This document shows, piece after piece, positions 9,191 to 17,207 of a DNA stretch of 64,000 nucleotides. Location of the stretch: assembly GCF_900110995.1 (NCBI RefSeq), contig NZ_FOJF01000003.1, positions 558,001-622,000 on the forward strand, given 5' to 3'. The notes beneath the pieces were generated by a model. It did no database searches. It was not told the origin of the DNA and worked only from the letters and a program-made list of their open reading frames with translations. The stretch comes from Chitinophaga sp. YR573 (GTDB lineage Bacteria > Bacteroidota > Bacteroidia > Chitinophagales > Chitinophagaceae). Made by a program: the position numbers and the translations under genes. Position 1 is the first letter of the stretch. Each line of letters begins with the position of its first letter.

Positions 9191-9419
9191 AACTTTTTCG
9201 CAAGAATAACCCCATACTACCAGGAGAAGCTGGCATCTGCATAATAGGGGTGTAATATATTGTATTTCAGTATTTTATAAAATTTATGCTATAAGATTTA
9301 CTGTAAAACATATGATAAGGTTAAGCGTTAACCCTTTCGCGGGCCTACCTCTATTTTCTTTGAAATATGCGTATACCTATGGAGCTTTCCTTATATGATA
9401 ATATCAACCAAGGCTAATT

Positions 9420-10421
9420 TTACTTAACCTTGATGACGACCTTCCCTTTTGCACGCCCGCTTTCGACATAGGTCAAAGCTTCTTCTGTTTTCCCGAATGG
9501 AAAGACCTTATCGACAACCGGACTTATAATACCTGAATCAATAAGAGCAGTGATTTTGCTTAACTGGCTACCTTCTGCCCGCATAAAAAGGAACGAATAG
9601 TCTACGCCTTTTCGTTTTGCTTTCCTGCGTGTGCCAAAGCTCAGCAACCCCATTATGATTTTCAGTGGCCAGCCCAGTCCGATTTCTTTTGCGAAAGAAG
9701 GGTCCGGAGGACCTGATATCGAGATAAGTTTTCCACCCGGTTTTAGCACCCGGAGGGACTTTTCGAGTGTCTTGGCATCCTGGCTGTTCAGCACCACATC
9801 ATAATCGCGCAGAATGGTCTCAAAATCGTCCTTTTTATAATCAATCACCACATCTGCCCCAAGTGCTTTCACCCATTCTAAGTTTGCCGTACTGGTTGTG
9901 GTTGCTACGGTGGCACCAATGTGTTTGGCCAATTGAATGGCAATTGTTCCCACACCGCCGGAGCCGGCCTGGATGAAAACTTTTTGCCCTTTTTTCAGGT
10001 CTGCTTTTTCAACAAGCGCCTGCCAGACCGTTAAGGCCACAAGGGGGATAGATGCCGCTTCTTCCATGGTAAGCTTTTTGGGTTTAAGCGCCACATCAGC
10101 TTCATTGATTGCAATAAGCTCTGCAAAAGTACCGATACGATGATCTGCTGGTCGTGCATACACTTCATCGCCCACTTTAAAGCGAGTGACGCTGGCACCT
10201 ATTTTTGTGATCACACCTGCCACATCGTGCCCTAAAACAAGGGGCATTTTGTAGGGTAGAATAAGTTTAAATTCCCCATTTTTTATTTTTGAATCCAACA
10301 AGTTCACACCGGCGGCATATACCTGAACCAATACGTCATTTACTTTTACAACGGGTTCCGCGATTTCCTGCGGATGCAATTTCTCTTTCTTGCCGTAGCG
10401 ATTTACAATAAATGCTTTCAT
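9420..10421 (-). CDS. NAD(P)-dependent MDR oxidoreductase (quinone oxidoreductase-like)
   Basis: A 333-residue zinc-independent medium-chain dehydrogenase. GHDVAG lies at 64-69, and the Rossmann signature GSGGVG at 153-158 binds NADPH. The cysteine cluster of zinc-binding alcohol dehydrogenases is absent, which points to the quinone reductase/enone reductase branch. It is the last gene of an operon with two SDRs (22 nt gap), divergent from an HxlR regulator; such clusters usually respond to reactive aldehydes or quinones (family knowledge). Confidence 0.88.
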   Translation of the reverse strand: MKAFIVNRYGKKEKLHPQEIAEPVVKVNDVLVQVYAAGVNLLDSKIKNGEFKLILPYKMPLVLGHDVAGVITKIGASVTRFKVGDEVYARPADHRIGTFAELIAINEADVALKPKKLTMEEAASIPLVALTVWQALVEKADLKKGQKVFIQAGSGGVGTIAIQLAKHIGATVATTTSTANLEWVKALGADVVIDYKKDDFETILRDYDVVLNSQDAKTLEKSLRVLKPGGKLISISGPPDPSFAKEIGLGWPLKIIMGLLSFGTRRKAKRKGVDYSFLFMRAEGSQLSKITALIDSGIISPVVDKVFPFGKTEEALTYVESGRAKGKVVIKVK

Positions 10422-10443
10422 TTTTATGAAGTTTGTTTTATGG

Positions 10444-11205
10444 TTATAGGGACTGGTAAGTTTTCTTGGAATTAACTAAGCCAAAAGCTATTTTAGGGAA
10501 AAGCCGGTTGAGTATATACAGCAATTTTGTATCACCCACACGGATGGTATATTGGTCTTTTTTAAGTCCGGATATCAGGCCTTCTACCAGCTTTTCCGGG
10601 GTCATCTTTTTTTCGTCTCTGGCTGCGGTCATTTCTGTTGCTACAAGTGGTGGTAGTAGTTCAAATACCTTCACGTTGCTGTTTAGAATGTGTAAATGCT
10701 CTCTGAGTGATTTGGTGTAAAAAGCTAAAGCCGTTTTAGTAGCTGAATAAGTAGCTTCCAACAGTGAAGGTACATAACTAAGTATAGAGGTTGTATTGAT
10801 AATAGCCGCTTCCTTTCTCGATTTCAGCATATCCATAAAAAGGTTGTTCAGGCGGATCACCCCCAGGTAATTGACGTTCATTTCGTAAGCGGCCCCTTCC
10901 CAGTGTTTGTCGTTGGTAACTCCCAAATTTAATGGAGGAACACCAACGCCTGCATTATTGTACAATATATCAATACCGCCAAGATCTTTTATCTGGCTGA
11001 ATAGCGAAATGGCATCCTCCGCATCGGCTACATCGCTGTTTATGGCAATCAAAGCCGGATTCGTTTTTTTGGCTGCGTCCAGTTTATCCTGGTTCCTGCC
11101 AGTAATAATAACCCTGGCACCATTGGCTAAAAATTGCTTAGCCGCTTCCAGACCAATGCCAGAGGCGCCGCCTGTTATCAATATTGTTTTTCCTTTTATG
11201 ATCAT
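10444..11205 (-). CDS. Short-chain dehydrogenase/reductase (DltE-like)
   Basis: A classical SDR. I chose the ATG at 11205, which places MIIKGKT before the cofactor motif TGGASGIG (11-18) and avoids overlap with the upstream gene; the frame remains open to 11229. NNAG lies at 83-86, catalytic Ser140, and the Tyr153/Lys157 pair in YSATK. About 253 residues, the usual size. It catalyses NAD(P)-dependent oxidation or reduction of an unknown carbonyl substrate in the cytosol. Second gene of the HxlR-linked operon. Confidence 0.88.
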   Translation of the reverse strand: MIIKGKTILITGGASGIGLEAAKQFLANGARVIITGRNQDKLDAAKKTNPALIAINSDVADAEDAISLFSQIKDLGGIDILYNNAGVGVPPLNLGVTNDKHWEGAAYEMNVNYLGVIRLNNLFMDMLKSRKEAAIINTTSILSYVPSLLEATYSATKTALAFYTKSLREHLHILNSNVKVFELLPPLVATEMTAARDEKKMTPEKLVEGLISGLKKDQYTIRVGDTKLLYILNRLFPKIAFGLVNSKKTYQSL

Positions 11206-11215
11206 GATATTAGTT

Positions 11216-12019
11216 TTAATGTGCACCATTCACTCTTTTCAAAATAGAATTTTCGAAAACGCTATATGCAAAACGTTGTAGTGTAAGAATAACAGACGAA
11301 CCTTTGCCAACAGGAGAGTTAAATTTTGGATCTTGTTCATTCACAATTTTGAGCACAGTATTTACAACTGGCTCAGGCCCGGCCGCTTTATCAAATTCCT
11401 TTTTTGTGAACGCAGCAATTTTTTGCCGGAATATATTGTAATCATTAATTTCCCCATTTGACGCAACTGCATTTTCTCCAATGTTGGTTTTGAACCCCAT
11501 AGGTTCAACCATGCTTACTTTGATGTTAAATTGATTCAATTCAAATCGCAATGATTTGAAATACCCTTCCAGGGCATGTTTAGACGCAGAGTAGTAAGCA
11601 ACATTCGGAAGCCCGATTAAACCAAGAATAGAACCAATTGTAATTATTTTTCCATGCTTTTGCTTTCTGAAATAAGGTAATAACTCATTTGTGAGTTTAA
11701 CAGTTCCCCAGAAGTTTGTTTCCAATTGTTGTTTTCCTAATTCAACAGGAGTTTCTTCGGCAAGCCCTGTTACCAAATACCCTGCATTGTTTATCAGTAC
11801 ATCTAACTGATTGATCTGACGGAACAGTTGCGTGGCAAAAGATGAGATTGAATGATCGTCAGCAATATCTAATGCTAATAGTTTAAAAGGCAGTGTAGCT
11901 TTATATTTATCCGGATTGCGGCTGGTACCAATCACATGGTAGCCGCTTTCGTGAAGCTTGTTGGCTATAAGGAGGCCAAAACCTGAAGAGGCCCCTGTCA
12001 CCAGAATTGTTTGTTTCAT
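11216..12019 (-). CDS. Short-chain dehydrogenase/reductase
   Basis: First gene of the oxidoreductase operon. The ATG at 12019 is preferred because it begins MKQTILVTG, the normal SDR N-terminus; the upstream in-frame TTG at 12055 would run through the operator. TGASSGFG lies at 8-15, NNAG about 77-80, Ser130, and YSASK with Tyr143/Lys147. The C-terminal extension after the Rossmann core resembles the oxidoreductase subgroup with a substrate-binding lid. Substrate unknown. It is divergent from hxlR, with two palindromes in the shared promoter region. Confidence 0.88.
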   Translation of the reverse strand: MKQTILVTGASSGFGLLIANKLHESGYHVIGTSRNPDKYKATLPFKLLALDIADDHSISSFATQLFRQINQLDVLINNAGYLVTGLAEETPVELGKQQLETNFWGTVKLTNELLPYFRKQKHGKIITIGSILGLIGLPNVAYYSASKHALEGYFKSLRFELNQFNIKVSMVEPMGFKTNIGENAVASNGEINDYNIFRQKIAAFTKKEFDKAAGPEPVVNTVLKIVNEQDPKFNSPVGKGSSVILTLQRFAYSVFENSILKRVNGAH

Positions 12020-12040
12020 TTTGTGTTGTTTCGTATCTTT

Positions 12041-12057
12041 ACTTGCATTTTGCAAGT
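12041..12057. promoter_or_regulatory. HxlR operator candidate 1 (17-bp palindrome)
   Basis: ACTTGCA-TTT-TGCAAGT is a perfect inverted repeat with 7-bp arms in the 89-bp region between divergent SDR and hxlR genes. It lies next to the SDR gene start. Confidence 0.7.
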
Positions 12058-12074
12058 GTAAATATAGTATTTAC
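12058..12074. promoter_or_regulatory. Central dyad between the two operators
   Basis: GTAAATA-TAG-TATTTAC is a third perfect 7-bp-arm inverted repeat. It fills the space between the two ACTTGCA palindromes and overlaps the second by two bases. Its AT-rich content could also hold the promoters for both directions; the minus strand shows TATATTTA. Confidence 0.5.
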
Positions 12075-12089
12075 TTGCAAAATGCAAGT
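12073..12089. promoter_or_regulatory. HxlR operator candidate 2 (17-bp palindrome)
   Basis: ACTTGCA-AAA-TGCAAGT is the exact reverse complement of the palindrome at 12041-12057. The centres are 32 bp apart, three helical turns, so dimers would bind on one face of the DNA. It lies 20 bp before the hxlR start. Confidence 0.7.
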
Positions 12090-12108
12090 GTTTTTTTTAA
12101 ATATTTTT

Positions 12109-12516
12109 ATGGCTAAAGCAAAAAAGAGGTCGGATTGTCCGGTTAGTTGTTCCCTTGATATATGGGGAGATAAGTGGTCGCTATTGATTATCAGGGACTT
12201 GTTATTCGCAAAAGAGTGTACTTATGGGGATTTTTTAAAGGCAGCGGAAGGAATAGCTACTAATATTTTAGCCGCCAGGTTACTGGTGCTGGAAGAAAAT
12301 AAGATTATTGAAAAACTAGCGCATCCGGATAGTAAAGCCAAAGTATTATATAGATTAACCCGAAAAGGGATTGACTTACTTCCCGTAATGATTGAAATAA
12401 ATCTATGGGCAGAAAAATATTTTTCTATACCGGAAGATAGAAAAGCGCTGTTGCAAGAGGTGAAAAAAGATAAGGCCGGATTTATTAAAGCAATGACTAA
12501 AGAATTGGAGAGTTGA
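12109..12516 (+). CDS. HxlR-family winged-helix regulator
   Basis: A 135-residue HxlR regulator. ATG 12109 (MAKAKKRSDCPVSCSL) is chosen because the conserved cysteine-containing CPV start follows; the frame open to 12007 runs through the operator. The winged helix covers about 20-95 (WGDKWSLLIIRDLL, then ILAARLLVLEEN). In the family the N-terminal cysteine senses reactive electrophiles. It is divergently transcribed from an SDR-SDR-MDR operon, and three dyads lie in the gap, so it likely controls both itself and that operon. Confidence 0.9.
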   Translation: MAKAKKRSDCPVSCSLDIWGDKWSLLIIRDLLFAKECTYGDFLKAAEGIATNILAARLLVLEENKIIEKLAHPDSKAKVLYRLTRKGIDLLPVMIEINLWAEKYFSIPEDRKALLQEVKKDKAGFIKAMTKELES

Positions 12517-12601
12517 TTTAAATAAACGACTAAAGTGCTGCGGGTATTTAAGGCCTGATTCAAAAGCTATTTCATTGATTTTTTTTGGATCAAATATTTT
12601 T

Positions 12602-12609
12602 TATCTTTG
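12602..12609 (+). promoter_or_regulatory. -7 box upstream of small membrane protein gene
   Basis: TATCTTTG matches TAnnTTTG, 28 nt before the ATG at 12638. The nearest upstream TTTG (12584-12587) is only 14 nt away, so the -33 element is uncertain. Confidence 0.45.
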
Positions 12610-12637
12610 ATAAAGTAAAATTTGATAATTCGTTATC

Positions 12638-12850
12638 ATGGTTAAACCTAAAAGCACCAAAATAAGTGTACGTAAAATAATTACAGCAGGCATTGTTGGC
12701 CTGGCTGGTGGTGTTATTACTTTTGCATCAGTTGTTCCTGGAGCAGCTGCTATGATATTAGGTAGTGTGTTGGGGGCAGGTGTAACAGGGATAGCTGAAT
12801 ATCAACGCGAAATAAAGGCAAGTTCTACAGAAGCCGCCAAAAACTTTTAA
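12638..12850 (+). CDS. Small glycine-rich membrane protein, function unknown
   Basis: A 70-residue basic protein with a positively charged N-terminus (residues 1-13). A long hydrophobic glycine/alanine-rich stretch (about 14-53) is enough for two membrane-spanning helices with glycine-zipper character (GIVGLAGGV and GSVLGAGVTG). A short charged tail follows. A -7 box precedes it. The next gene is another small membrane protein 37 nt on. I recognise no family; holin-like, stress or toxin roles are possible but unsupported. Confidence 0.6.
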   Translation: MVKPKSTKISVRKIITAGIVGLAGGVITFASVVPGAAAMILGSVLGAGVTGIAEYQREIKASSTEAAKNF

Positions 12851-12887
12851 TTCCACAATTAACATTTAATCTCAATTACCTTCTACC

Positions 12888-13196
12888 TTGAAGAATGAAA
12901 GCTTCTTTCAATCCCATTGGCTTATAACAATAGCGGGATTTGTCACTGTGGGATATATAGTCGCGTCTATATGGAAGAAAAAATTGTCTCGTGACTCTTT
13001 AGTTAATGTAGTAACTACATTTCTATCTGCCGCCTCTATCTTGGGTGGAATTAAACTCATGTATGTGACCATCATGAGTAAATTAATTAATAATCCAATA
13101 AACCTTGAAGACTCTGAGCTGGTTTATACTGTAATAGGAGGTTTTGCAGTCTCCTGGATGGCTACATGGGAAGTAATAAAGAAATTTAAAGAATAA
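12888..13196 (+). CDS. Small multi-pass membrane protein, function unknown
   Basis: A 102-residue protein with about three predicted membrane segments (12-28, 40-62, 80-96) and a basic linker KKKLSRD after the first. The only upstream start is TTG at 12888; the next methionine is at residue 59. It follows the glycine-rich protein gene by 37 nt on the same strand, so the two probably form one transcript. No recognised domain. The 155 bases that follow hold no gene and no clear terminator. Confidence 0.55.
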   Translation: MKNESFFQSHWLITIAGFVTVGYIVASIWKKKLSRDSLVNVVTTFLSAASILGGIKLMYVTIMSKLINNPINLEDSELVYTVIGGFAVSWMATWEVIKKFKE

Positions 13197-13351
13197 ATAT
13201 TTATTAATGAGTCTCCTTATTATAAACTGAATGAGGAATTCACTTTGAGAACTCAGTACTCTCTTAAAGTGCCAAAATTCGGATTTAAAGAATCTAAATA
13301 CTTTATTAAGTTTACAGGAATATTATCAATCTTTGTGGGATACCAATCCTT

Positions 13352-14518
13352 TTATAACGTAAATTCTCCTGTTTCAATATCAACACCTGTAGCGAAAGGA
13401 GGCTTTTTTACAATATAAGGAATATTGTCTACTGTAGGTAATATACCTTTCCCCAATGGCCCGCCGGTGGCGGTTTCCATAATTGCATCTCCTATGAGTC
13501 CTCCAACCATTTCCACCGGGATGTTAAAAAGAGTATAATTGTTTTTGCGGCGGGACAATGGCAGGTAACCGGTCAAAACAATGCTATTTTCTTTTTGTTC
13601 AATGGGAATAAGCAGGTCATAATATTGTTTAAGTAATAAGCCATTTTTACGTACTCCCCAGAACTTATCAACAAATGTTTTCTTTCTGCTACTATCCGTA
13701 TAAAAAAAACGTACCGTATTATGCTCCAGGCTATACGCTATATTTAAAATAGAAGGTTGATCATTAATAAACTCCTTAAAGGTTAAATAAATACCATCTG
13801 CATGTTCCTTTGATTGTAAAGCTGGTTTCTGGTAACGTTGTAACGCCTCTTCCCGGATAGCGGATATTGTATAAACAAGGCTGTCAACCTTTTGCAGTAA
13901 AGCGCCTTTTGTAAGCGAGTGTTCCAGTAAAATGTGCAAAGCATCTGTTATATTTTCTCTGTGCCTATGAGTTACATCCATACTTCCTTTTATCAGGACC
14001 GTATCCAGTTGTGTAAGCCGTTTAAATGTTCCGTTACCATTGCCGGCGAACACAATGGCTTTCAGATGTAAGTATCCTTTCTCACTCATCCCGAATGTAC
14101 GTTCGCCGATTCGCAGTTCCTGTATCACCCATACAAACGGCACAGCATGTTTTTTATACATCCGTCCATATCGCCGATCTACATATGATTGCAAATATGC
14201 TGTATAAGGCTTATCCGGAAGGGCTTCTACCCATCTGTTGAATGCGCCGGTCTGCACATATCCCAGTAATGAAGAATCACTCACTGCATTGATCACCCGG
14301 ATATCAGAGATAGCCATACCTGCCGGAACTTCTTTCTCAGGATCAAAATCCGTCAGGGAAATGGTTTGGGGTACATCATTACTGCTATCAGTATTTTTTG
14401 CTTTTTTACCTGCTTTAAAAGGATCTTTGGCTTTACGGTTATCATCTGCATATTGTGCATGGGTAATAGTGGTAAACAAAGTAAGACCCAGGAGTAATGA
14501 GCAGTAAACATTTTTCAT
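13352..14518 (-). CDS. Exported protein of unknown function
   Basis: A 388-residue protein with a signal peptide (about 1-21, ending THAQ) and no further membrane segments. A charged, low-complexity region (about 22-60, rich in K, D and N) follows. The rest is mixed alpha/beta with many short strands. I see no catalytic motif. It stands alone, 83 nt downstream of another minus-strand exported protein. It likely resides in the periplasm or on the outer membrane. Confidence 0.7.
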   Translation of the reverse strand: MKNVYCSLLLGLTLFTTITHAQYADDNRKAKDPFKAGKKAKNTDSSNDVPQTISLTDFDPEKEVPAGMAISDIRVINAVSDSSLLGYVQTGAFNRWVEALPDKPYTAYLQSYVDRRYGRMYKKHAVPFVWVIQELRIGERTFGMSEKGYLHLKAIVFAGNGNGTFKRLTQLDTVLIKGSMDVTHRHRENITDALHILLEHSLTKGALLQKVDSLVYTISAIREEALQRYQKPALQSKEHADGIYLTFKEFINDQPSILNIAYSLEHNTVRFFYTDSSRKKTFVDKFWGVRKNGLLLKQYYDLLIPIEQKENSIVLTGYLPLSRRKNNYTLFNIPVEMVGGLIGDAIMETATGGPLGKGILPTVDNIPYIVKKPPFATGVDIETGEFTL

Positions 14519-14601
14519 ATGGAATAATATAGATATCAGGGGAGGATTATAGTTATTAATAACATAGCAAGCACGAATGTAACATTATATGTTTTCTTTT
14601 A

Positions 14602-15483
14602 TCATTCATTGGAACTATATTTTATTAGCTGGATCACCATTTTTGTTCCGTCAATATTGGTGTATTCAAGTCTTACGAAACCGTATTTTGGGTGATAATA
14701 GCTTTTCAGGGATGTTTTCATAGTGGTATTATCAAATTCAGATGTTCCTGTTCCGTTTGTGACTTTACATTTTATCTTACCTAAAGGACTGTTAATAATT
14801 TCATCTTTTTGCCTTGTATAGTCAAAGTGGATCTTGATATTTCCTTTGTAGTTTATCCACCGGGGATCTAAATATGGGTTACCTGTTTCTAAATCCCACG
14901 ACCAATGATTAACGGATTCGTCTAAGTAATAAAAGGGAAATGGATTTAATTGTAGGATTTTAAATGTGAATTGTCTGGGTGGGTGCATCCATAAATTTTT
15001 AGCATTGTCAATCACACCGGTACTCACACCACTGCACAAAAACAGACGGTTGGTTTCATCCCTTTGAAAACATTCACAAAGAGAATCATTCTTTATAATG
15101 TAAGCATAACTCATTACTGTTTGTGTGTATGTTGAATCATAATTTGGGAATGTCTCTACTGAATCTGTTACTATCAGTTTTATCTGAGCTATGGTACTGT
15201 CCGTCAGATTTTGATAATCGGTAAGATTAAGTGGATTATCAACAGATGTTATGTTTTTACTTAGCAGGAACTTCTTTTTTACTCCCGAATTGTCAATATA
15301 GTAATAATCGAAAATGAAAGTCGTTTTAAGCTTATATGAAATATTGTCTCTTGAGTATCTATGTTTTTCTGTACTTGAATAATCTGGTTTTTCAATGTAT
15401 ATCCCACCATCAGAAATTAATTCCTGCGCAAAGAGTTTTCCAACTGGTATAAAGATTAAGAGTATAAGGATGTTTCTGTTCAT
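14602..15483 (-). CDS. Exported protein of unknown function (GLPGLI-like size and style)
   Basis: A 293-residue protein with a signal peptide (about 1-19, ending LFAQ). The mature part is beta-rich with many aromatic and asparagine residues. One Cys pair (CECF, about 135-138) and further cysteines near 149 and 242 could form disulfides. General style resembles small secreted Bacteroidota proteins such as GLPGLI-type proteins, but I cannot assign it. It is co-directional with its neighbours at 15548 and 13352, with gaps of 64-83 nt. Confidence 0.68.
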   Translation of the reverse strand: MNRNILILLIFIPVGKLFAQELISDGGIYIEKPDYSSTEKHRYSRDNISYKLKTTFIFDYYYIDNSGVKKKFLLSKNITSVDNPLNLTDYQNLTDSTIAQIKLIVTDSVETFPNYDSTYTQTVMSYAYIIKNDSLCECFQRDETNRLFLCSGVSTGVIDNAKNLWMHPPRQFTFKILQLNPFPFYYLDESVNHWSWDLETGNPYLDPRWINYKGNIKIHFDYTRQKDEIINSPLGKIKCKVTNGTGTSEFDNTTMKTSLKSYYHPKYGFVRLEYTNIDGTKMVIQLIKYSSNE

Positions 15484-15547
15484 TTTTGCTGTTAGTGATC
15501 CGGGTTATATGATGAGAGTATTGTTGCAATTAGCTAATGTATAATTT

Positions 15548-17071
15548 CTAACGGTGTAACCAGCTGGTATAAATAGCATACTGTAACGCAGTAGGATGCT
15601 GCATAGGCGTAATTTTAAATGCGGTATCGATATCCAGTCCGGCATATGCGAAGTATTTGGGATAGTTTACAGCCGCCACCGTATTGGTATATGAAAATAC
15701 TTCCTTTAAAGGAACACCTGCTATACGTTCGCATTCTTTCTGAAATTCCTCATCAGTAAAACCTCTTTTCTTTTTCTGGTAATACTTTTTATATAGCGCT
15801 TTCATCACATCATCCAGAGAATGTTTATTGCCTGTCTCATATCTTATCTTAAAATCAATCATTAATCCCAGTATACATCCTTTATCATAGACGGAAATGG
15901 TACTGTCGCGTTCCTTGTCCGTTCTGGTAAAAGGATTACCTCTGATAGCCCATATACCCCTGCTGGCAGCAGCGGCCGACTGGTAAAGATGACCAGATAC
16001 GCCCTCATAGTTTTTGATATGCTGCTGCAGTTCTTCCAATACATATTCATCATCTATTAATCCGGCTGCACGGACACCCAGGAGTGCATAATAATCGGTG
16101 AATCCTTCAGATACCCATAACAGGTTTGTATAGTTTTCTTTACTGTAATCGAAGGGCCCCAGTTCTATAGGTCGGATACGTTTTACATTATACAGATGGA
16201 AATATTCATGGGAGAGAAAGTTATAGAAATGCTCTTTGTATCCGGGAGCCATCAGGTTTTTGTTGCCAATAAGCAGGGAAGCCGAGTTAAGATGTTCTAT
16301 CCCCCCGGAACCACTCCCTTTATGCCCTACACCAAGGAAGGTATAATGTGAATAGGGGATGTCTCCGATGAAACTGCTTGTATGTTCTACTATTTTTTTC
16401 AGGTCGGCTATAAAAAGGTTGCGGTCGAACTCTCCCAGGTTATAACAGATAAACTGATGGGGGATACCTTTGACAGTAAAGGAGGGGAATACTTCCAGTT
16501 TGCCCATCAGCAAAGGGCTGTCATACAGGATATCGAAATCGGCGGCATAAAAAACATTGCTTTTCCCGGGAATGGCATCCAAGCCGGTAGCCACGAATTT
16601 ATTCCAACCGCTATAGGGTTGTATTTCAATGGTAACTGGGTGTCTGAGTTCTTTTTCGAGATACATGAATAGTCCGCCCGGGATAATGTATCCGTAGTTT
16701 TCATCCAGGTTTACATTTCCGATGAAGGGTTCTACGGCTTTTACATCATAACTGATGAGTACATCCTTATTTTCAGCATGTACCTTCCAGGTACTGGAGT
16801 CTTTTTCCCAGGCAAGGGACTGACCATCGGAGCTGGTGGCTTTAAAATCTTTTACGGCAGCAGCAAAATCAATGATCTCATAGAAGCCGGGCGTCCATGT
16901 GCACATCTTAAAATCAAGGGCTTCCTTTTTAGTATGGCTGTATTGCAGCGATACATGATAAAGATGGCTGGATGGGTTTTCCATCGTCACCTTAAAAGTC
17001 ATTTGAGCCTGGGTTGGGATAATTATTCCAAGGCAGAGGATCAGGTACAGGACCGGGATTTTGTTTGTCAT
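15548..17071 (-). CDS. M61-family metallopeptidase (glycyl aminopeptidase-like), short form
   Basis: Starting at ATG 17071 gives 507 residues with a signal peptide ending PTQAQ. The zinc motif HEYFH lies at 288-292, and a downstream glutamate at 322 (WVSEGFTDYY) is the probable third ligand; GGIEHLNSA about 257-265 is typical of M61. These enzymes trim peptides with N-terminal glycine or alanine outside the cytoplasm. Family members often carry a C-terminal PDZ domain; here the protein ends soon after the peptidase domain, so the PDZ appears to be missing. Confidence 0.88.
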   Translation of the reverse strand: MTNKIPVLYLILCLGIIIPTQAQMTFKVTMENPSSHLYHVSLQYSHTKKEALDFKMCTWTPGFYEIIDFAAAVKDFKATSSDGQSLAWEKDSSTWKVHAENKDVLISYDVKAVEPFIGNVNLDENYGYIIPGGLFMYLEKELRHPVTIEIQPYSGWNKFVATGLDAIPGKSNVFYAADFDILYDSPLLMGKLEVFPSFTVKGIPHQFICYNLGEFDRNLFIADLKKIVEHTSSFIGDIPYSHYTFLGVGHKGSGSGGIEHLNSASLLIGNKNLMAPGYKEHFYNFLSHEYFHLYNVKRIRPIELGPFDYSKENYTNLLWVSEGFTDYYALLGVRAAGLIDDEYVLEELQQHIKNYEGVSGHLYQSAAAASRGIWAIRGNPFTRTDKERDSTISVYDKGCILGLMIDFKIRYETGNKHSLDDVMKALYKKYYQKKKRGFTDEEFQKECERIAGVPLKEVFSYTNTVAAVNYPKYFAYAGLDIDTAFKITPMQHPTALQYAIYTSWLHR

Positions 17072-17136
17072 TTTACTGGGTTGAGGCAAAAGCTAATATA
17101 CGCCTGCGAAAATTAAGAATTAACCGTATTTTTATA

Positions 17137-17163
17137 AAAACTGGCTCAAAATTGTCCAGTTTT
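17137..17163. promoter_or_regulatory. Dyad upstream of the sigma-54 activator gene
   Basis: AAAACTGG (17137-17144) and CCAGTTTT (17156-17163) form 8-bp arms around an 11-nt spacer, 45 nt before the activator start. It could be a protein-binding site or a weak terminator for plus-strand readthrough. Confidence 0.35.
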
Positions 17164-17207
17164 CCGTTCTCCAATTGTCATGCTGTCTGGAAATCTTATA
17201 AGATTAC

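Noticed and set aside
9126..9419. Gap downstream of the MDR gene searched for small genes
   Set aside because: A 64-codon plus-strand frame exists but has no ribosome site, no motif and low-complexity composition.
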